A stretch of 64,000 nucleotides of DNA, taken from the NCBI GenBank assembly GCA_001584585.1, contig LSYV01000035.1, positions 333,040 to 397,039 of the forward strand, given 5' to 3'. The notes beneath the pieces were generated by a model. The model saw only the letters and a program-made list of their open reading frames with translations, was not told where the DNA came from and did not search any database. Position 1 is the stretch's first letter. Every line of letters starts with the position of its first letter. The translations under genes and the position numbers were made by a program. This document shows, piece by piece, positions 9,517 through 21,300 of this stretch. The stretch comes from Gonium pectorale (lineage: Eukaryota > Chlorophyta > Chlorophyceae > Chlamydomonadales > Volvocaceae).

Positions 9517-12500
9517 ATGCAGCTCGGAAGGCTCAGCAGCGGGCGGATTCAGGCGGGCAGCATAGCGCAAAGGTCGCTGCGCGGTGAGGGAGGGCGTTAT
9601 CATCGCGAGGATCTCGTTGGGCAAAGCCTGAAGCCCGCTCCGGCCCCCGTAGGTGCCGTTCCAAGGACAGTTGTCTCTGCCGCTGCGCCCGGCGAGAAGC
9701 TGTCTGCACTGGAGCTGCTGCGTCGCGAGAACGAGCTGCTGCGTCAAACCCTGGATGTCGCCAACGTGCCTATCGACACTGTTGTCCAGCCTTCAGCAGC
9801 CAGCTCGGTGCCTGCAGCGGCACCGGCTTATGACAGGCGGTCGACGAGCACGCTGTCGAGCGCATCTGGAGCCCAACTAAGCTTGCTGGACGAGACGGGT
9901 GGCGTGGCGGAGCCGATGGAGAGGCCGGAGGACTACTGGAGCCCCTGCATTGATGTGCCGGACAATATGGAGTACGTTGATGAGTATGGTCCTATCTCGC
10001 CCATCCCCGATCACGATGGGACCATGTGCTTCAAGTGGGACAACACCCTGTGGTCCGCTGCAGAGCACTTCAAGGTGAGATTGCAAGTTAGGGTACCTTC
10101 GGGGATCAGGGCCATGTGGGCCAGGGCATATGGATGAACCTTGCCCACCCAACCGCTCCTCGCCTTTACTTTGGCCCCGTATGGCAATCCCCTCGACTCC
10201 ACCACAACACCCTGCTTCACCTCTTGCAGTACCGCTGGAACGTGTTCAAGGGCATCCGCCACGCTATCGACCAGAACGAGGGCGGCTTCGAGAAGTTCTC
10301 CCAGGGTAAGCCGGTTCGTTTGCAGGGTGGCGCGTTACGGGCCTGTGCTGCGGCGTAGTGACCGGACGCTAAGCAGGACCTGCGGTGTCAGGATTCCTTT
10401 GGAATTTTCTCCCTGTTTGCAGCCCCACTTGCCTCAGTGAAACGATCAGGGTTCACGGCAGCTTGTGGTATGGAATCTCGACTCTGCTGTGTCGATGCAT
10501 GTGCAAGCACACATGCTTGGCTTCTACCCAGCGCCTGGCCGCAAATTCGCTCGCTGGGTGGCGGGGTCATCCCCTTTGGAACGCTTTCCTCGTCCCTTGT
10601 CCTCCCCTGTCTGTATTGCCTTGCGTTGCCATGATGTCGGGACTGTACCTTATGGCCGGGGTAGTGGGCCTGGAGGCGCATGCAACACGTCATGTCGGCT
10701 GCTGCACCCCAAGCACAGTTTTGTCGTGGGGTCTCTCTGAGCTTTACGACAACATGCTATGCGCAGCCGGAGGGGCTCTTGGTATTCGCAGAAAGCAACT
10801 GGGGCGTTATGCGTGCGTGCGAAGTACAGAGGGAGGCAGAGCTTGGGCGGGTTGCAGGTTCAGCATGTATGCGCCTGAAAGCTTTCCTAATGAGAACGCT
10901 TTGCTTTGTTCTCGTCCCAAGCGGTCCCAATGCAACCAACTCTTTCAATGCATCCATCTCCCCATTCCCAGGCTATAAGTACTACGGCTTCAATCGGGGC
11001 GAGTGCAACGGCCAGACGGGCATCTGGTACCGCGAGTGGGCTCCGGGAGCCAAGGTAGGTCGCAAGGGCGATGCCTGGTGCGGCCCTCGCGCTTTGGTCA
11101 TCGCTTGGTTTGGAAATAGAAGGGGCAGTCGCCTTTGCGTTGTTTGGAAAGGGTTGGGTTGTCGAAGCATGTGCGTACACGGCAGCTGACGTGGGAAATT
11201 GTCCTTTGCCTATCTTTTAAGACGCGCCCCGGAAAACAAGCATTCCATGCCAGGTCACGCCATGCACCATGCGTGCCGCCTCCGTTCCGGTTCTGCGTGC
11301 GAGTGAGTGGCCAGATGCCCTTTGCATTTCGCGCCTCCCTGCCGCTCGTTTGGTGGGCAGGTGCTGCCGTTCCCGGTTGACCCTTTGGGCAGAGCGCAGA
11401 CCGCAGTTGGTGAAGTGAGCGTCGCTCCTGACCCGGTACCCCTGCCCTCGCGCGTCAGGCTTTGGCCCTGGTTGGCGATTTCAACAACTGGACCCCGGCC
11501 GACAGCCACTGGGCGTTTAAGAACCAGTACGGCACGTGGGAGCTGTTTCTGCCGGACAACCCGGACGGCACCCCCGCCATCCCGCACAGGTAGGGGCCTG
11601 GCAGGCAACGGGTCCCTGGGCATGGCATTGGGTCTGACCATGGGGTTGGGATGCCGTTACGTGCGCTCGCAGGTCACCCTGGGAGGGTTGGAGGCTCTCA
11701 GGCTCCAGGGAAGGTTGGGAAGGGAAGGAGCGGTGCCTGCGATTACATGTTGGCTTGTGCTGTTTCGGGCCGCGGCATATTAATCAAGTGCGATGCGCGC
11801 CCTGGGCTGGCGATGTGCGACGCAGCACGGCACAAGATCAAAGGGGTGCCGCAGGTGTTGTGCAGGACGCTCTTTAAGGGCATCCGCGTTCGTGTGCAAG
11901 GCGGGTGTTGAACTTGTGCGGTACGGTGCGGTGCGCAGGAGCAAGGTGAAGTGCCGGCTCGAGTCGGACGGCGGGCAATGGGTGGACAAGATCCCCGCCT
12001 GGATCAAGTGGGCCACCCAGGAGTGGAACGAGATCCTCTTCAACGGTGCGTTTTGTTTCGGGGTCCAGCGAGGGGTTGCCTGGGGCAGCTCCAGGAGATA
12101 CTCAAACATCTCCCAGGCTAGCCTACTATGGGAGCGGGCGTTGGGAGTTCGGGCCAGCCTGCTTGCCATTGGATAGTGAATAGTTCCTCTGCTGGCCGGC
12201 CTCAATGGCCTTTGCCCTGTTAGGCGTGTACTACGAGCCGCCAGAGAAGGGCGCCCCAGGCGAGATTGCCGAGAACAAGTCCTACACCTTCAAGTACCCG
12301 CGGCCCCCTAAGTGAGCCAGCGCGAGATGGAAGGAGGTTTAAGAGTCTGTTGTCTTAGTTTGTGACTGGTTGGTGGCGCGCGAGCTTCTGAGGAACCCGT
12401 GTCTTGGTCCCCGCGGAGGCGCCCGGCACCCCTGCGCGGCAGCTGTGTGAACCCTATGGCTGACGCGCGCCCGTCTCGGTGCTGCGCCCGAGCCCGAAGC

Positions 12501-15500
12501 GGCACCCTGACCATGCCGCGGGACTGCTGCTTGTTGCCGGATCAGGCCGCGCGCCCTGCGCATCTACGAGTGCCACGTGGGCATGAGCAGCGAGGAGCCC
12601 AAGGTCAACAGCTACCTGGAGTTCCGGCGGGACGTGCTACCGCGAATCCGCGCGCTAGGCTACAACGCCATCCAGATCATGGCCATCCAGGAGCACAGCT
12701 ACTACGGCTCGTTCGGCTACCACGTCACCAACTTCTTCGGAGTAAGCAGCGAACAAGGGGTCTCGACTTGCGAGTAGCGGGGGAAGGAAGGCGGGAGGTT
12801 GGGCGTGCATACGGGCCTGCCTTCATGCTGAGGCCCGATTGAGTACACTGGACACTGACATGGGGAGGCATGGCCGCGATGCGACCATCATCAGGGCTTG
12901 GGGTGGGGCTTCAGCGGGAACGCCGATGCGATGGGCCTTTTTAGAGCCCCGCTGCCTCCCCGCACTGCAGGTCAGCAGCCGCTGCGGGACGCCCGACGAG
13001 CTGAAGGCGCTGGTGGACGAGGCGCATCGCATGGGCATCATCGTGAGTGCCACGGAGTGCTGGGAGGAGGCGGGGACGCCGGGCGGATGGGCGGGATCCC
13101 CACTGATCGGATGATGCGGGCGGGGCGCTGGTTGCAGCCCACAGCTGATGCTCCCGCGGGGAGTGGCGGGTGTCACTGGTTGGCTGCAATGAGGGCTTGA
13201 CGAAGCCGGGACCCTGATGTCGCGGCCGCTGCTGCTGCTGCTGCCGTCGTTGCCGCTGCCAGGTGCTGATGGACATCGTGCACAGCCATGCCAGCAAGAA
13301 CACCAACGACGGCATCAACATGTTCGATGGAACCGACGGGATGTACTTCCACGGCGGGCCGCGCGGCAACCACTGGATGTGGGACAGCCGCTGCTTCAAC
13401 TACGGTGTGTCGCGCACTCGCGCGTCTTCCCGCTTTCGGTGTTTGGTGTGACCCTGCGCAGGTTGGAGTAGGGTTGCCGAAAGCGGGCCGGCAAGGCCGG
13501 CATGGGACGGGACTGGGGCATGGCGGCGATATCTTGCTGTAACCTAGGTCAGCGAGGCGCCGGTCTGATTTCCTGCCCTCCCATGCCTTGGCGGGCCCCC
13601 CTCGTCTCGCAGGCAACTGGGAGACCCTCCGCTTCCTCCTCTCCAACGCCCGCTGGTGGATGGATGAGTACAAGTTCGATGGCTACCGCTTTGATGGCGT
13701 CACGTCCATGATGTACCACCACCACGGCCTCTCGTACACCTTCACCGGTAGGAAGGGATCGGGCGGGACCCCGCACCCGGAGGTGAGGGCGCGGGGCTAC
13801 GAAGGCGGCGACCGGCTTGTGACCGACCGGAGGCTTGCAGACGTCTCCTTGAGTGTGCTCGTCCCTGTGCTGCACATCGCAGCGCTCGCATTCTTTGCCG
13901 CCGGGCTCGGGTCGTCCAGTCCGCCCCGCCCACCTTGGGCCCTGCGTTGGCCAGGCATTCAGCGCCGCACCCTTGCCGCACCTGTTGCCCACCCGGCAGG
14001 CAACTACGGCGAGTACTTCGGCATGAACACGGACGTGGACGCGGTGGTGTACCTCATGCTGGTCAACAACCTGCTGCATGACCTCTTCCCCAGCTGCATC
14101 ACCATCGGAGAGGATGTCTCTGGCATGCCGTCCTTCTGCCGCCCATGGTAGGAGCCGTGCGGGCGCGTGGCCGTGGCCCGTGGTGGGTGACCAGTGTGGA
14201 GGTCCACCACCCGTGGTGGTGGAGGACCAGTTGCCGGCCATCACCGGGAGCGGGTCGTTCCTAAATTTGGGTTCGTTCCTAAATTTAGGATCGTTCCGCG
14301 AGCGGTGACGCAGCGCTGAGCTGAGGTTGAGACTTTGGCGGTGCCAGGGCAGGTGTGGCGCCTGAGGCTTCCCGACTCCCTCTTCGGCCCTGCCTCTCTG
14401 GCGTAACCTTGATGTCATGTCCGCATCTGAGTCGCTGTCGCTGCGCGCGCCCTTGCCGTCGTCTCGCAGGCAGGAGGGCGGTGTGGGCTTCGACTACCGG
14501 CTGCAGATGGCCATTGCGGACAAGTGGATTGAGGTGATGAAGCTGCACAACGACTTCGCCTGGAACATGGGGAACCTGGTGCACACGCTCACCAACCGCC
14601 GGTAGGACCGTGCGGGCGGGCGGGGCGGGTGCGCGGTTCCGGGGGCCTCACAAGCAGCATGGGAGGTGTTTGGCCCAGCTCTCACTGTGGCCTACACGCG
14701 GCCCTCTTATGCGCAAAGCCCGGAGCAGTAGCGCGACTGTGCGCGTGCTGGGCCGCCTCCCAGCCCGGCGGCCTGTCATGCCACTCCAACCGTTTGGCCT
14801 GTGGCCTTGGTTTCTTCCTCCGCAGCTACGCGGAGGCGTGCGTGGGCTACGCCGAGAGCCACGACCAGGCCCTGGTTGGCGACAAGACCATCGCCTTCTG
14901 GCTCATGGACAAGGACATGTACGACTACATGGTGAGGACGGCGTATGGCTCAAAGCCATGTGCAGTTTCTAAGCTGCCCATCGGCCATGGCTGGGCTCCG
15001 GCTAGTGCATGTGTGGGCTTTTGTCACTTGGGGCAATATGTGAGCGGAGCTGGATTTCTTCGGCCAACAGCTCCCCTGCATCGGCGCGGCTCGTCCGGTC
15101 GTCTTGTGATGATGCCTAGCCTGGCCCGAGAGATCACGTCCGGTTGTTTTCTTTGGTCCTTGCAGGCCGTGCCGGGCAAGGGACCCCAGTCCCTCATTGT
15201 GGACCGCGGCATTGCGCTGCACAAGATGATCCGCCTCATCACCATCGCGCTGGGCGGAGAGTCGTACCTCAACTTCATGGGTGCGCGCGGGGCTGACGGC
15301 GGCGAGCAAAGCTGACCCGGGGGCGGGAACCTAGGGGGCTGCTGCTGCCGGCGTGGGGAGCCGACGACGAAGCCACCGTCTGCTGTGGGGTTGATACTTG
15401 TGAAGGATGAGCGCTCCTTGCCTTCCGCGAGAGGCACGTCATCAACCCCGGGGCCTACCCGTGAACACGCCCGCAGGCAACGAGTTCGGCCACCCCGAAT

Positions 15501-16984
15501 GGATCGACTTCCCGCGTGTCGACAGCTACGATCCCTCGACGGGTGGCTTCGTGCCAGGTGCGCCGCCGGGACCCATACAGAACGGAATTAGCAATGCCGT
15601 CCCCGCATGGGGCCGGTCTGCGACGTCGCAGCGCCGGTCCCCGCGTTGGACGCCAAACCACGCGCCATAGCAGCGGCCAGGCGCTGCTGTTTGCTATTTG
15701 CGCGTAACGCTTGCTTGCAGTCTGGCGCCTATTGTCGTCACCTGTGTGGCACGCCGCTATCCGTCAGCCCGCCGTGCCCTGGCGCCCGGCTGCCCCCAGG
15801 CAACGGTGGCTCGCTGCACCTCTGCCGTCGGCGCTGGGACCTGGCCGACTCGGATTTCCTCAAGTACAAGTTCCTCAACGCCTTCGACCGCGCCATGTGC
15901 CACCTGGACAAGGTGCGCCGCTGCGGGCCCGGGAGGGACAGGGGCGGGGCCTGCAGGCGGGCCGGGGTGGGGCCCGTAGCGCAGATCTCCAGGCACTACA
16001 ACGGTCCCTGTAGCAATGCTTCCCTCACGGGCCAAACCCAGGCCACGCCTCCGATTGGGCCCACTACGGTCCGTACGGCGCGCCCGCGTTCTCAGCGCCG
16101 TCGAGGCAAGACATGCGTTTCCAGCCGCATCGCACTCGCTCAGGGATTGGGCGAAGGGACCTCGCAGCCTGTCCGCGCAGGCCGCACGCCTCGCGTTTCG
16201 CACGCTGCCGGTCGGTGTTCGTGCCGAATGTTGGGCTCTCCAATGCTGGAGCCGTCTCCTCGCCGCCACACTTATCCTGCCCCCTCCTGCGCCGCTCTTT
16301 CTCCCCTGCCCCGCCCCGCCCAGGCGTTCGGCTACATGTCGGCGCCCAACACGTACGTGAGCCGCAAGGACGAGGCCGACAAGATGGTGGTGTTCGAGCG
16401 GGGCGACCTGGTGTTTGTGTTCAACTTCCACCCCACGCAGTCCTACCAGGACTACCGCGTGGGCTGCCGCGAGCCCGGGCCCTACAAGGTGGGCGGGCGC
16501 ACGGGCCTCCGGGTCGGGTCGCGGAGCGGAGCAGCGGACCGGGCGGGGCACAGGACTTCACTCGGCTCGCCTCGGTGTACTTGGCTGCGTTCGGCAGCGG
16601 CGCCGACCCCATGATGTGCCCCATCTTGCGGCCATGCGGCATGCCCCCCAACGCTCTCGTTCCCATCCCCCCAACCCGGCGACCAAACACTCGAACTTCA
16701 CCAGTTGCCTCCCCTCTCCCAAACCCTCGCGCCCGCAGCTGCTGCTGACGAGCGACGAGGAGGTGTTCGGCGGCTACCGTAACGTCACCAAGGACGCGGA
16801 CGCCGTGTTCAACACCCAGTCGGGCAACTTCGACAACCGGCCGCACTCGTTCCAGGTGTACATCCCCGCACGCACCTGCGCCGTGTACGGCCCCGCGGAG
16901 TGGGCCGACAAGGACGCCGACCGCAAGCCGCACGGCATTCCCGGCCTCGGAATCAAGGACCTCGGCCCCTACTTTGCCAGGTAG
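9517..16984 (+). CDS. SBE: 1,4-alpha-glucan (starch) branching enzyme
   Basis: Eighteen exons join with perfect phase (first 9517-10074, last 16739-16984), giving 2694 nt and 897 residues, a normal length with a plastid transit peptide. It makes alpha-1,6 branches in starch in the plastid. After a Ser/Arg-rich presequence and a helix ([20 protein letters not shown]) comes a CBM48-type module ([11 protein letters not shown] to VGDFNNW), then the GH13 barrel. Catalytic motifs are visible: DIVHSH (about residue 441), [10 protein letters not shown] with nucleophile Asp near 512, GEDVSGMP with Glu near 567, and AESHDQA near 635. The C-terminal all-beta domain ends [11 protein letters not shown]. 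Motifs are mixed between plant classes I and II ([20 protein letters not shown]-like end), so the isoform is not resolved. ATG 9517 was chosen because it begins the transit-peptide-like stretch. An in-frame ATG at 9241 would add 92 residues. The gene converges on its minus-strand neighbour. Confidence 0.96.
14201..14297. repeat. hairpin and short tandem repeat in SBE intron 11
   Basis: GGTCCACCACC and GGTGGTGGAGGACC can pair around a CGT loop with a small bulge. Just downstream TCGTTCCTAAATTT occurs twice in tandem, the second copy creating the palindrome CCTAAATTTAGG. Both lie within an intron, and no function is evident. Confidence 0.55.
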
Positions 16985-18143
16985 AGCGCCTAAGTGCTTT
17001 GACATGGTCTACTCCCATCGCCTCCCGCCACTTCATCGTGGCAACGAGGTGAAGCGTCGTGAATGGGAGGGCAGGCAGAAGCCCCTCAATGCCCTAGGCC
17101 TGCGGCGGTGGCCCGGCCGGGTGCGCCTGCGGCGGCCACCCCATGGGAGGGATGGCAGGGCACGGTCTCAACGCATGGGGTGGGGCGCGACGTTGCTGGC
17201 TGCTGTGTACAGCAGGGGCGGCACCGCGCCTTCCATATCACAGCCGTTGGGCGCGAGGGCTGTCAGTGCTGGTGGCTTGGGCATGTAGCGCAGCAGCGCC
17301 GCCTGCATTTCGGTTTCGGTGTTCTTTAGGGTGTATGCCGTGCTTGCAGCTCTTGTGTGGTGCCCGACGCGAATGAAGGTGTTTTGGCGTTTAGGGGACA
17401 TGTGCTGCGCCGCCCCGCAGTCCTGGGCTGCGGGGCCGTGTCGCGCGCACCCCCTTCCCTGCGCTGCGCCCCGTACAGCGCGATCGGGGTCCGCGGCTAG
17501 CGCGCTGACTTTGTATGTATCGTATAAACTCATGGCGTGAACTGCAGTGCTGTGACGAGGTGGCTCACGTAGCCTAGTGTTCGGGTTTCTCCTTTGTTGT
17601 TGTTCAGAAAGTTGCGGTACGTGCGTTGTCGGACCTGGGTGTGCAGCACCCCCGTTGCCCGCGTCGTGGGCCCTGTAGCTGTGCGGCATCGCCATTCGGC
17701 GCCCCTTCCAGCCGTCCTGGCCGGGCGTGCTTGCTCCGGCGGCATAAAACGTGTTCTCTGGTCTGTTGTTGTTTTCGAGGTTTGGCAAGAGAGAAGAGTT
17801 CGTCGCGCCCGGCGTGTGTACGCCCGCTGCCGTCGCATTTTGTAGCTTTTTGCGCGTGGCACTGGATTTTGAAGACGAGAGGGAAGTAAAGGGGCACGGG
17901 AGCCGTTTCACTTATGTGTTGGGCGGTTCGGAGCGCTCCACGCTTTGGTGCGGTGAAGAGTTTCCGCATCCGTTGTGGCGCATCGCCGCATTTGTTGCGA
18001 GTTGCATGTCACCCTGCTGATCCATTCGGACGCACCTGTACGTGTACAATTCATCATACCTCCTTTGTTCCGCCTCCGTGGGGCGGGGTTGCTGCTGCAC
18101 TGGTGGGGTATTATCTGAGCCCCGCGCGGCTTCGGTCCGACTC
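16985..18143 (+). other. probable 3' UTR of the branching enzyme gene
   Basis: No coding signal is visible on either strand between the stop of the branching enzyme and the first downstream TGTAA. A 3' UTR of about 1.16 kb is long but within the range seen in volvocine algae. Confidence 0.4.
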
Positions 18144-18148
18144 TGTAA
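18144..18148 (+). terminator. candidate polyadenylation signal TGTAA (SBE)
   Basis: This is the TGTAA I found downstream of the branching enzyme stop. It lies only about 80 bp from the opposing candidate signal of the convergent gene. Confidence 0.4.
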
Positions 18149-18228
18149 AAGCCTCGCAGAGCGTACTGGCCCGTGCTTCATGTACTGTTGTCCTTTCGTC
18201 ACGACATGCAGGGTTCGTAGCTTCAGCG

Positions 18229-18233
18229 TTACA
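18229..18233 (-). terminator. candidate polyadenylation signal TGTAA (minus-strand gene)
   Basis: TTACA on the plus strand gives TGTAA on the minus strand, 138 nt past the stop codon of the large zinc-finger gene. Confidence 0.45.
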
Positions 18234-18370
18234 TTCCAAATCTGGCCAACGACTGATCTGGGCGCGGAGCACGTCGAGCGTCACGCAATTTGAAGTCTTG
18301 ACACCCTAAAGAATTCAACCTGTGGAGTGTGGTCTCACCACGAGCTTCACCGCGGACCGCCGTCAGCCCG

Positions 18371-21300
18371 TCACCCGTACGCCCCCAGCCGGGGTGTGTT
18401 GGCCGTGCGCGGCGCCCCGTTCGCTGCAGCTGAGGACCCTCGGCCAGGCCCTCCCCGCAGCCCAAGCCGGGCACCCTGCGGGCCGGCGCCTGCCTGAGGG
18501 CCCGCGACCACGCCTGCCAGGGCCCCCACCGCGCCGCCGCCACCTGCCGTCAGGGCGGCAAAGCGCTGCGCCGCACGAGCAACCACCTCCCCGCGCAGCC
18601 CTGACGCACGCGCCAACTCAAACAGCATCCGGACCTGCGCCGGCATGCGTTCCTCGCCCGAGCCCTCGCCATCCGCACCCGGTCCACCCGCCTCGCCTGT
18701 GCTTGACGGCCCCTGCTGCAGTGCCCGGTGCGCTCCTGCGGCGGGCTCATACCACGGCTGCCACACCGCCGTGTCTGCGCTGGTGCCGGGACCGGCTGCG
18801 CGCGCTGCCAGCGCCGCCAACCTCCTCCGCAGGCTCGTGGGGCCGCCCGCTGCGCCGCCAGCGCCGGGCGTGCCGCCCCCTTTCCTCCCCGACTCCGGAA
18901 TGACCCAAGGGTCACCCATCCTCAGGCCGGTCGGCTCCCATGACGGGAGTGGCGCAGGGGCGGTGCCCGCCCTCCGTCGCCCGACGACGGCCTCCCCGCC
19001 CCTCGCCAACGGCTCTGGAAGCTCCTGCCAGTCGTCCGAGTCGAGCGCAGGAGCGCCATGCAGCGTACCGTCGCCGGCAGCTGCTGCCGCCGCGGCTGGC
19101 TCCGCGGCGGAGGCAGTGCGACGCGCCTCGGCGGCGATGCTGTACTGCACCACCCGTGCCACGGTGCTCCGCGGCAGGGGCCGGCGGTGGCCCACGGGCC
19201 GCACGGCGGGCGGCGGCGCGGCGGCGGCGTTGCGCATCAAACCGGCCGCCAAGCCCACCGCAGGCGCGGCAGTGGATCCCTGCCCTCCGTGCGCAGCCGA
19301 GGCAAAGGCCGGGGAAAGGAGGTCGTGTGGCATCTTCGGCCGGGGCGCGTCTGCTGCCTCCGTCAGTGACGTATGCGGACCGCCTTCCGGGCCGCCCGCG
19401 GAGCTCGGCAGCCAGCACAGGGGGCCGCTGGCGGTAACGCCCCGGCCTGCAGACTGGCCCGTGGGGCCACCAAAGCGCTCCCCCTCGGGCTGCAGCTGCT
19501 GCCGCAGGTGGTGCAGCACCCACTCCTCGCTGCCTGCCTCATACACGCCACCGACGCCGCAGCCCTTGGCCCCAGCGGCGCCAGGGCCGCCGCCAGCAGC
19601 GCCGTTGTCGTGGCGGCCGCCGGCGCCGTCAGTACCAATAGATTCCGCCGCAGGGCGCGGCCTCAGACCAGGCAGGGGAAGAACGGCAGCGGGGTTGAGG
19701 CGGCGCCGCTTGGCGGCCTCCGAGACCAGGTACGGTAACCCTATCGGATGCTCCTGGGGTTCGGTGCAGGCGGCCCACGGAGCGGGGTGGTCGTTATGGA
19801 TGGGGGCAACGGCCGCTGGCGAGCAACATGCTATATGTATTGCGAGTCTGGGGTTGTGCTCTCCCATTGGGTCGCCGCCGCCTCGCCAGAGCACCCAGCC
19901 TGCCCGGTGGCGCCCTGCCCTTCGGCACCCGCTCAGCTGCTCTGCCCCTGCCCCTGCGCCGGCGCCGAGCGCCGCAACCGATGAGCACAAGCCTGGGGGC
20001 AGGTCTCGGTGTACCTCCGATCCCCCGCCCGGTTTGCCCGGTATTGCTCCGCGGCAGCCACCCCACCTCACCCCACCTCACCCCGAGCATGTCCTGGTCC
20101 GTGTCGCGCACCGCCAGACCGGGGCCGCACAGCTCCAGTGGCGGCCGCGTCTCTGCGGGGCCCGCCCACGACAGGCCGCCCCCACCACCACTGGCAGGTG
20201 CGTCGGCGGCTGCACCGGCGGCCGGTTGCCCCAGCAGTGAAGCAAGCTGCACGAGCAACAAGGGCCGGAGGCAGACCGGGTGAAGCGGGTGATGCGGCCA
20301 TGGGTGCAGCGGTCGTCACCCGCGCGCCGTGAGGGTCGACGCAATGTGGTTAGCGCCGGGGGAAGACATCTAGGGAGCGGCGGAATACGCAGGGGCGGGT
20401 GTCCGCGCCACGTACGCCCATGCTGGGCTGCTATGTGCCGCCCGCAAACGCCACACGCAACGCCACATCCCACATGCCCTTGCCCCCTTGATACTTTGAT
20501 CCCTACTTAAGCTGCAAGGTCCCCGCCCCGCGCCAACCCCTACTTGGGCCTTACCCGGGGAAAACTCCGTTGGAGCCCAGCTTCCAAGGTCTTCAAGGTC
20601 TCCAGGACGGCGCCAGAGTCCCCCGGGGCAACAGTCGAATCGCCCAACCCACCATCCGGGGGCGGCCCCGTCGGCCGTGCCACGCCCCTCGAGGGCGTTC
20701 GGCCTGTTCGGCGACTCGGGGCAGCCCGGCCCCTCGGGGGCCGGCGCGCGCCCCTCCCCCGCGGGCCTTTCGGGGCCCGGCTCCGGCGCCCCGGCCCCTT
20801 CAGGCTGCCGCCGGCCGCACCCGCATCCGCGCTCGCAGCATCGCCACCGGCTGCGGCGCCCGTGGCGCCGTCGGAAGCTGCCCTCTCGTCTGCCGAGCTG
20901 CCGTCGCCGAGCTCGGGTTCCTGCGGTCCAGCACCACCGCATCAGCGCAGGGTTTCGAGGGGGGGCACGGGGTACTTGCTCCGCGCCCGATGCACGAGAG
21001 GAGCAAGCTAACGACAGCAGCACGCCAGCCCAGGTGTGCACGCTTCGCGGCGACCGTGCGTCCCAGTAGTGCCACTCACACGGGACCCGCCCACCCACCC
21101 TCAGCTCCAACAGCCACACCAGCAGGCGAAACCCGCCTGCAGCGCCGAGTGCATACCGCACATTGCCCGCCCCGCGCCTCACCCCTGCACACACCCCGTC
21201 CCGCTTTACGGAGAGAAACTCACCTGTCGGATGCACAGGTCCAGCGGCCACTCCAGACTACGCAGCAGACCCATCGCCATGTGGCCAGCGGCCTCCGCTG

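Noticed and set aside
10388..10978. Long open frames within a large SBE intron
   Set aside because: They lie between branching enzyme exons 2 and 3, which join in phase without them, and they show no domain or codon bias typical of the neighbouring exons.
18645..20240. 531-residue plus-strand open frame
   Set aside because: It is a GC-driven shadow of the last exons of the minus-strand zinc-finger gene. Its product is compositionally random, without splice context.
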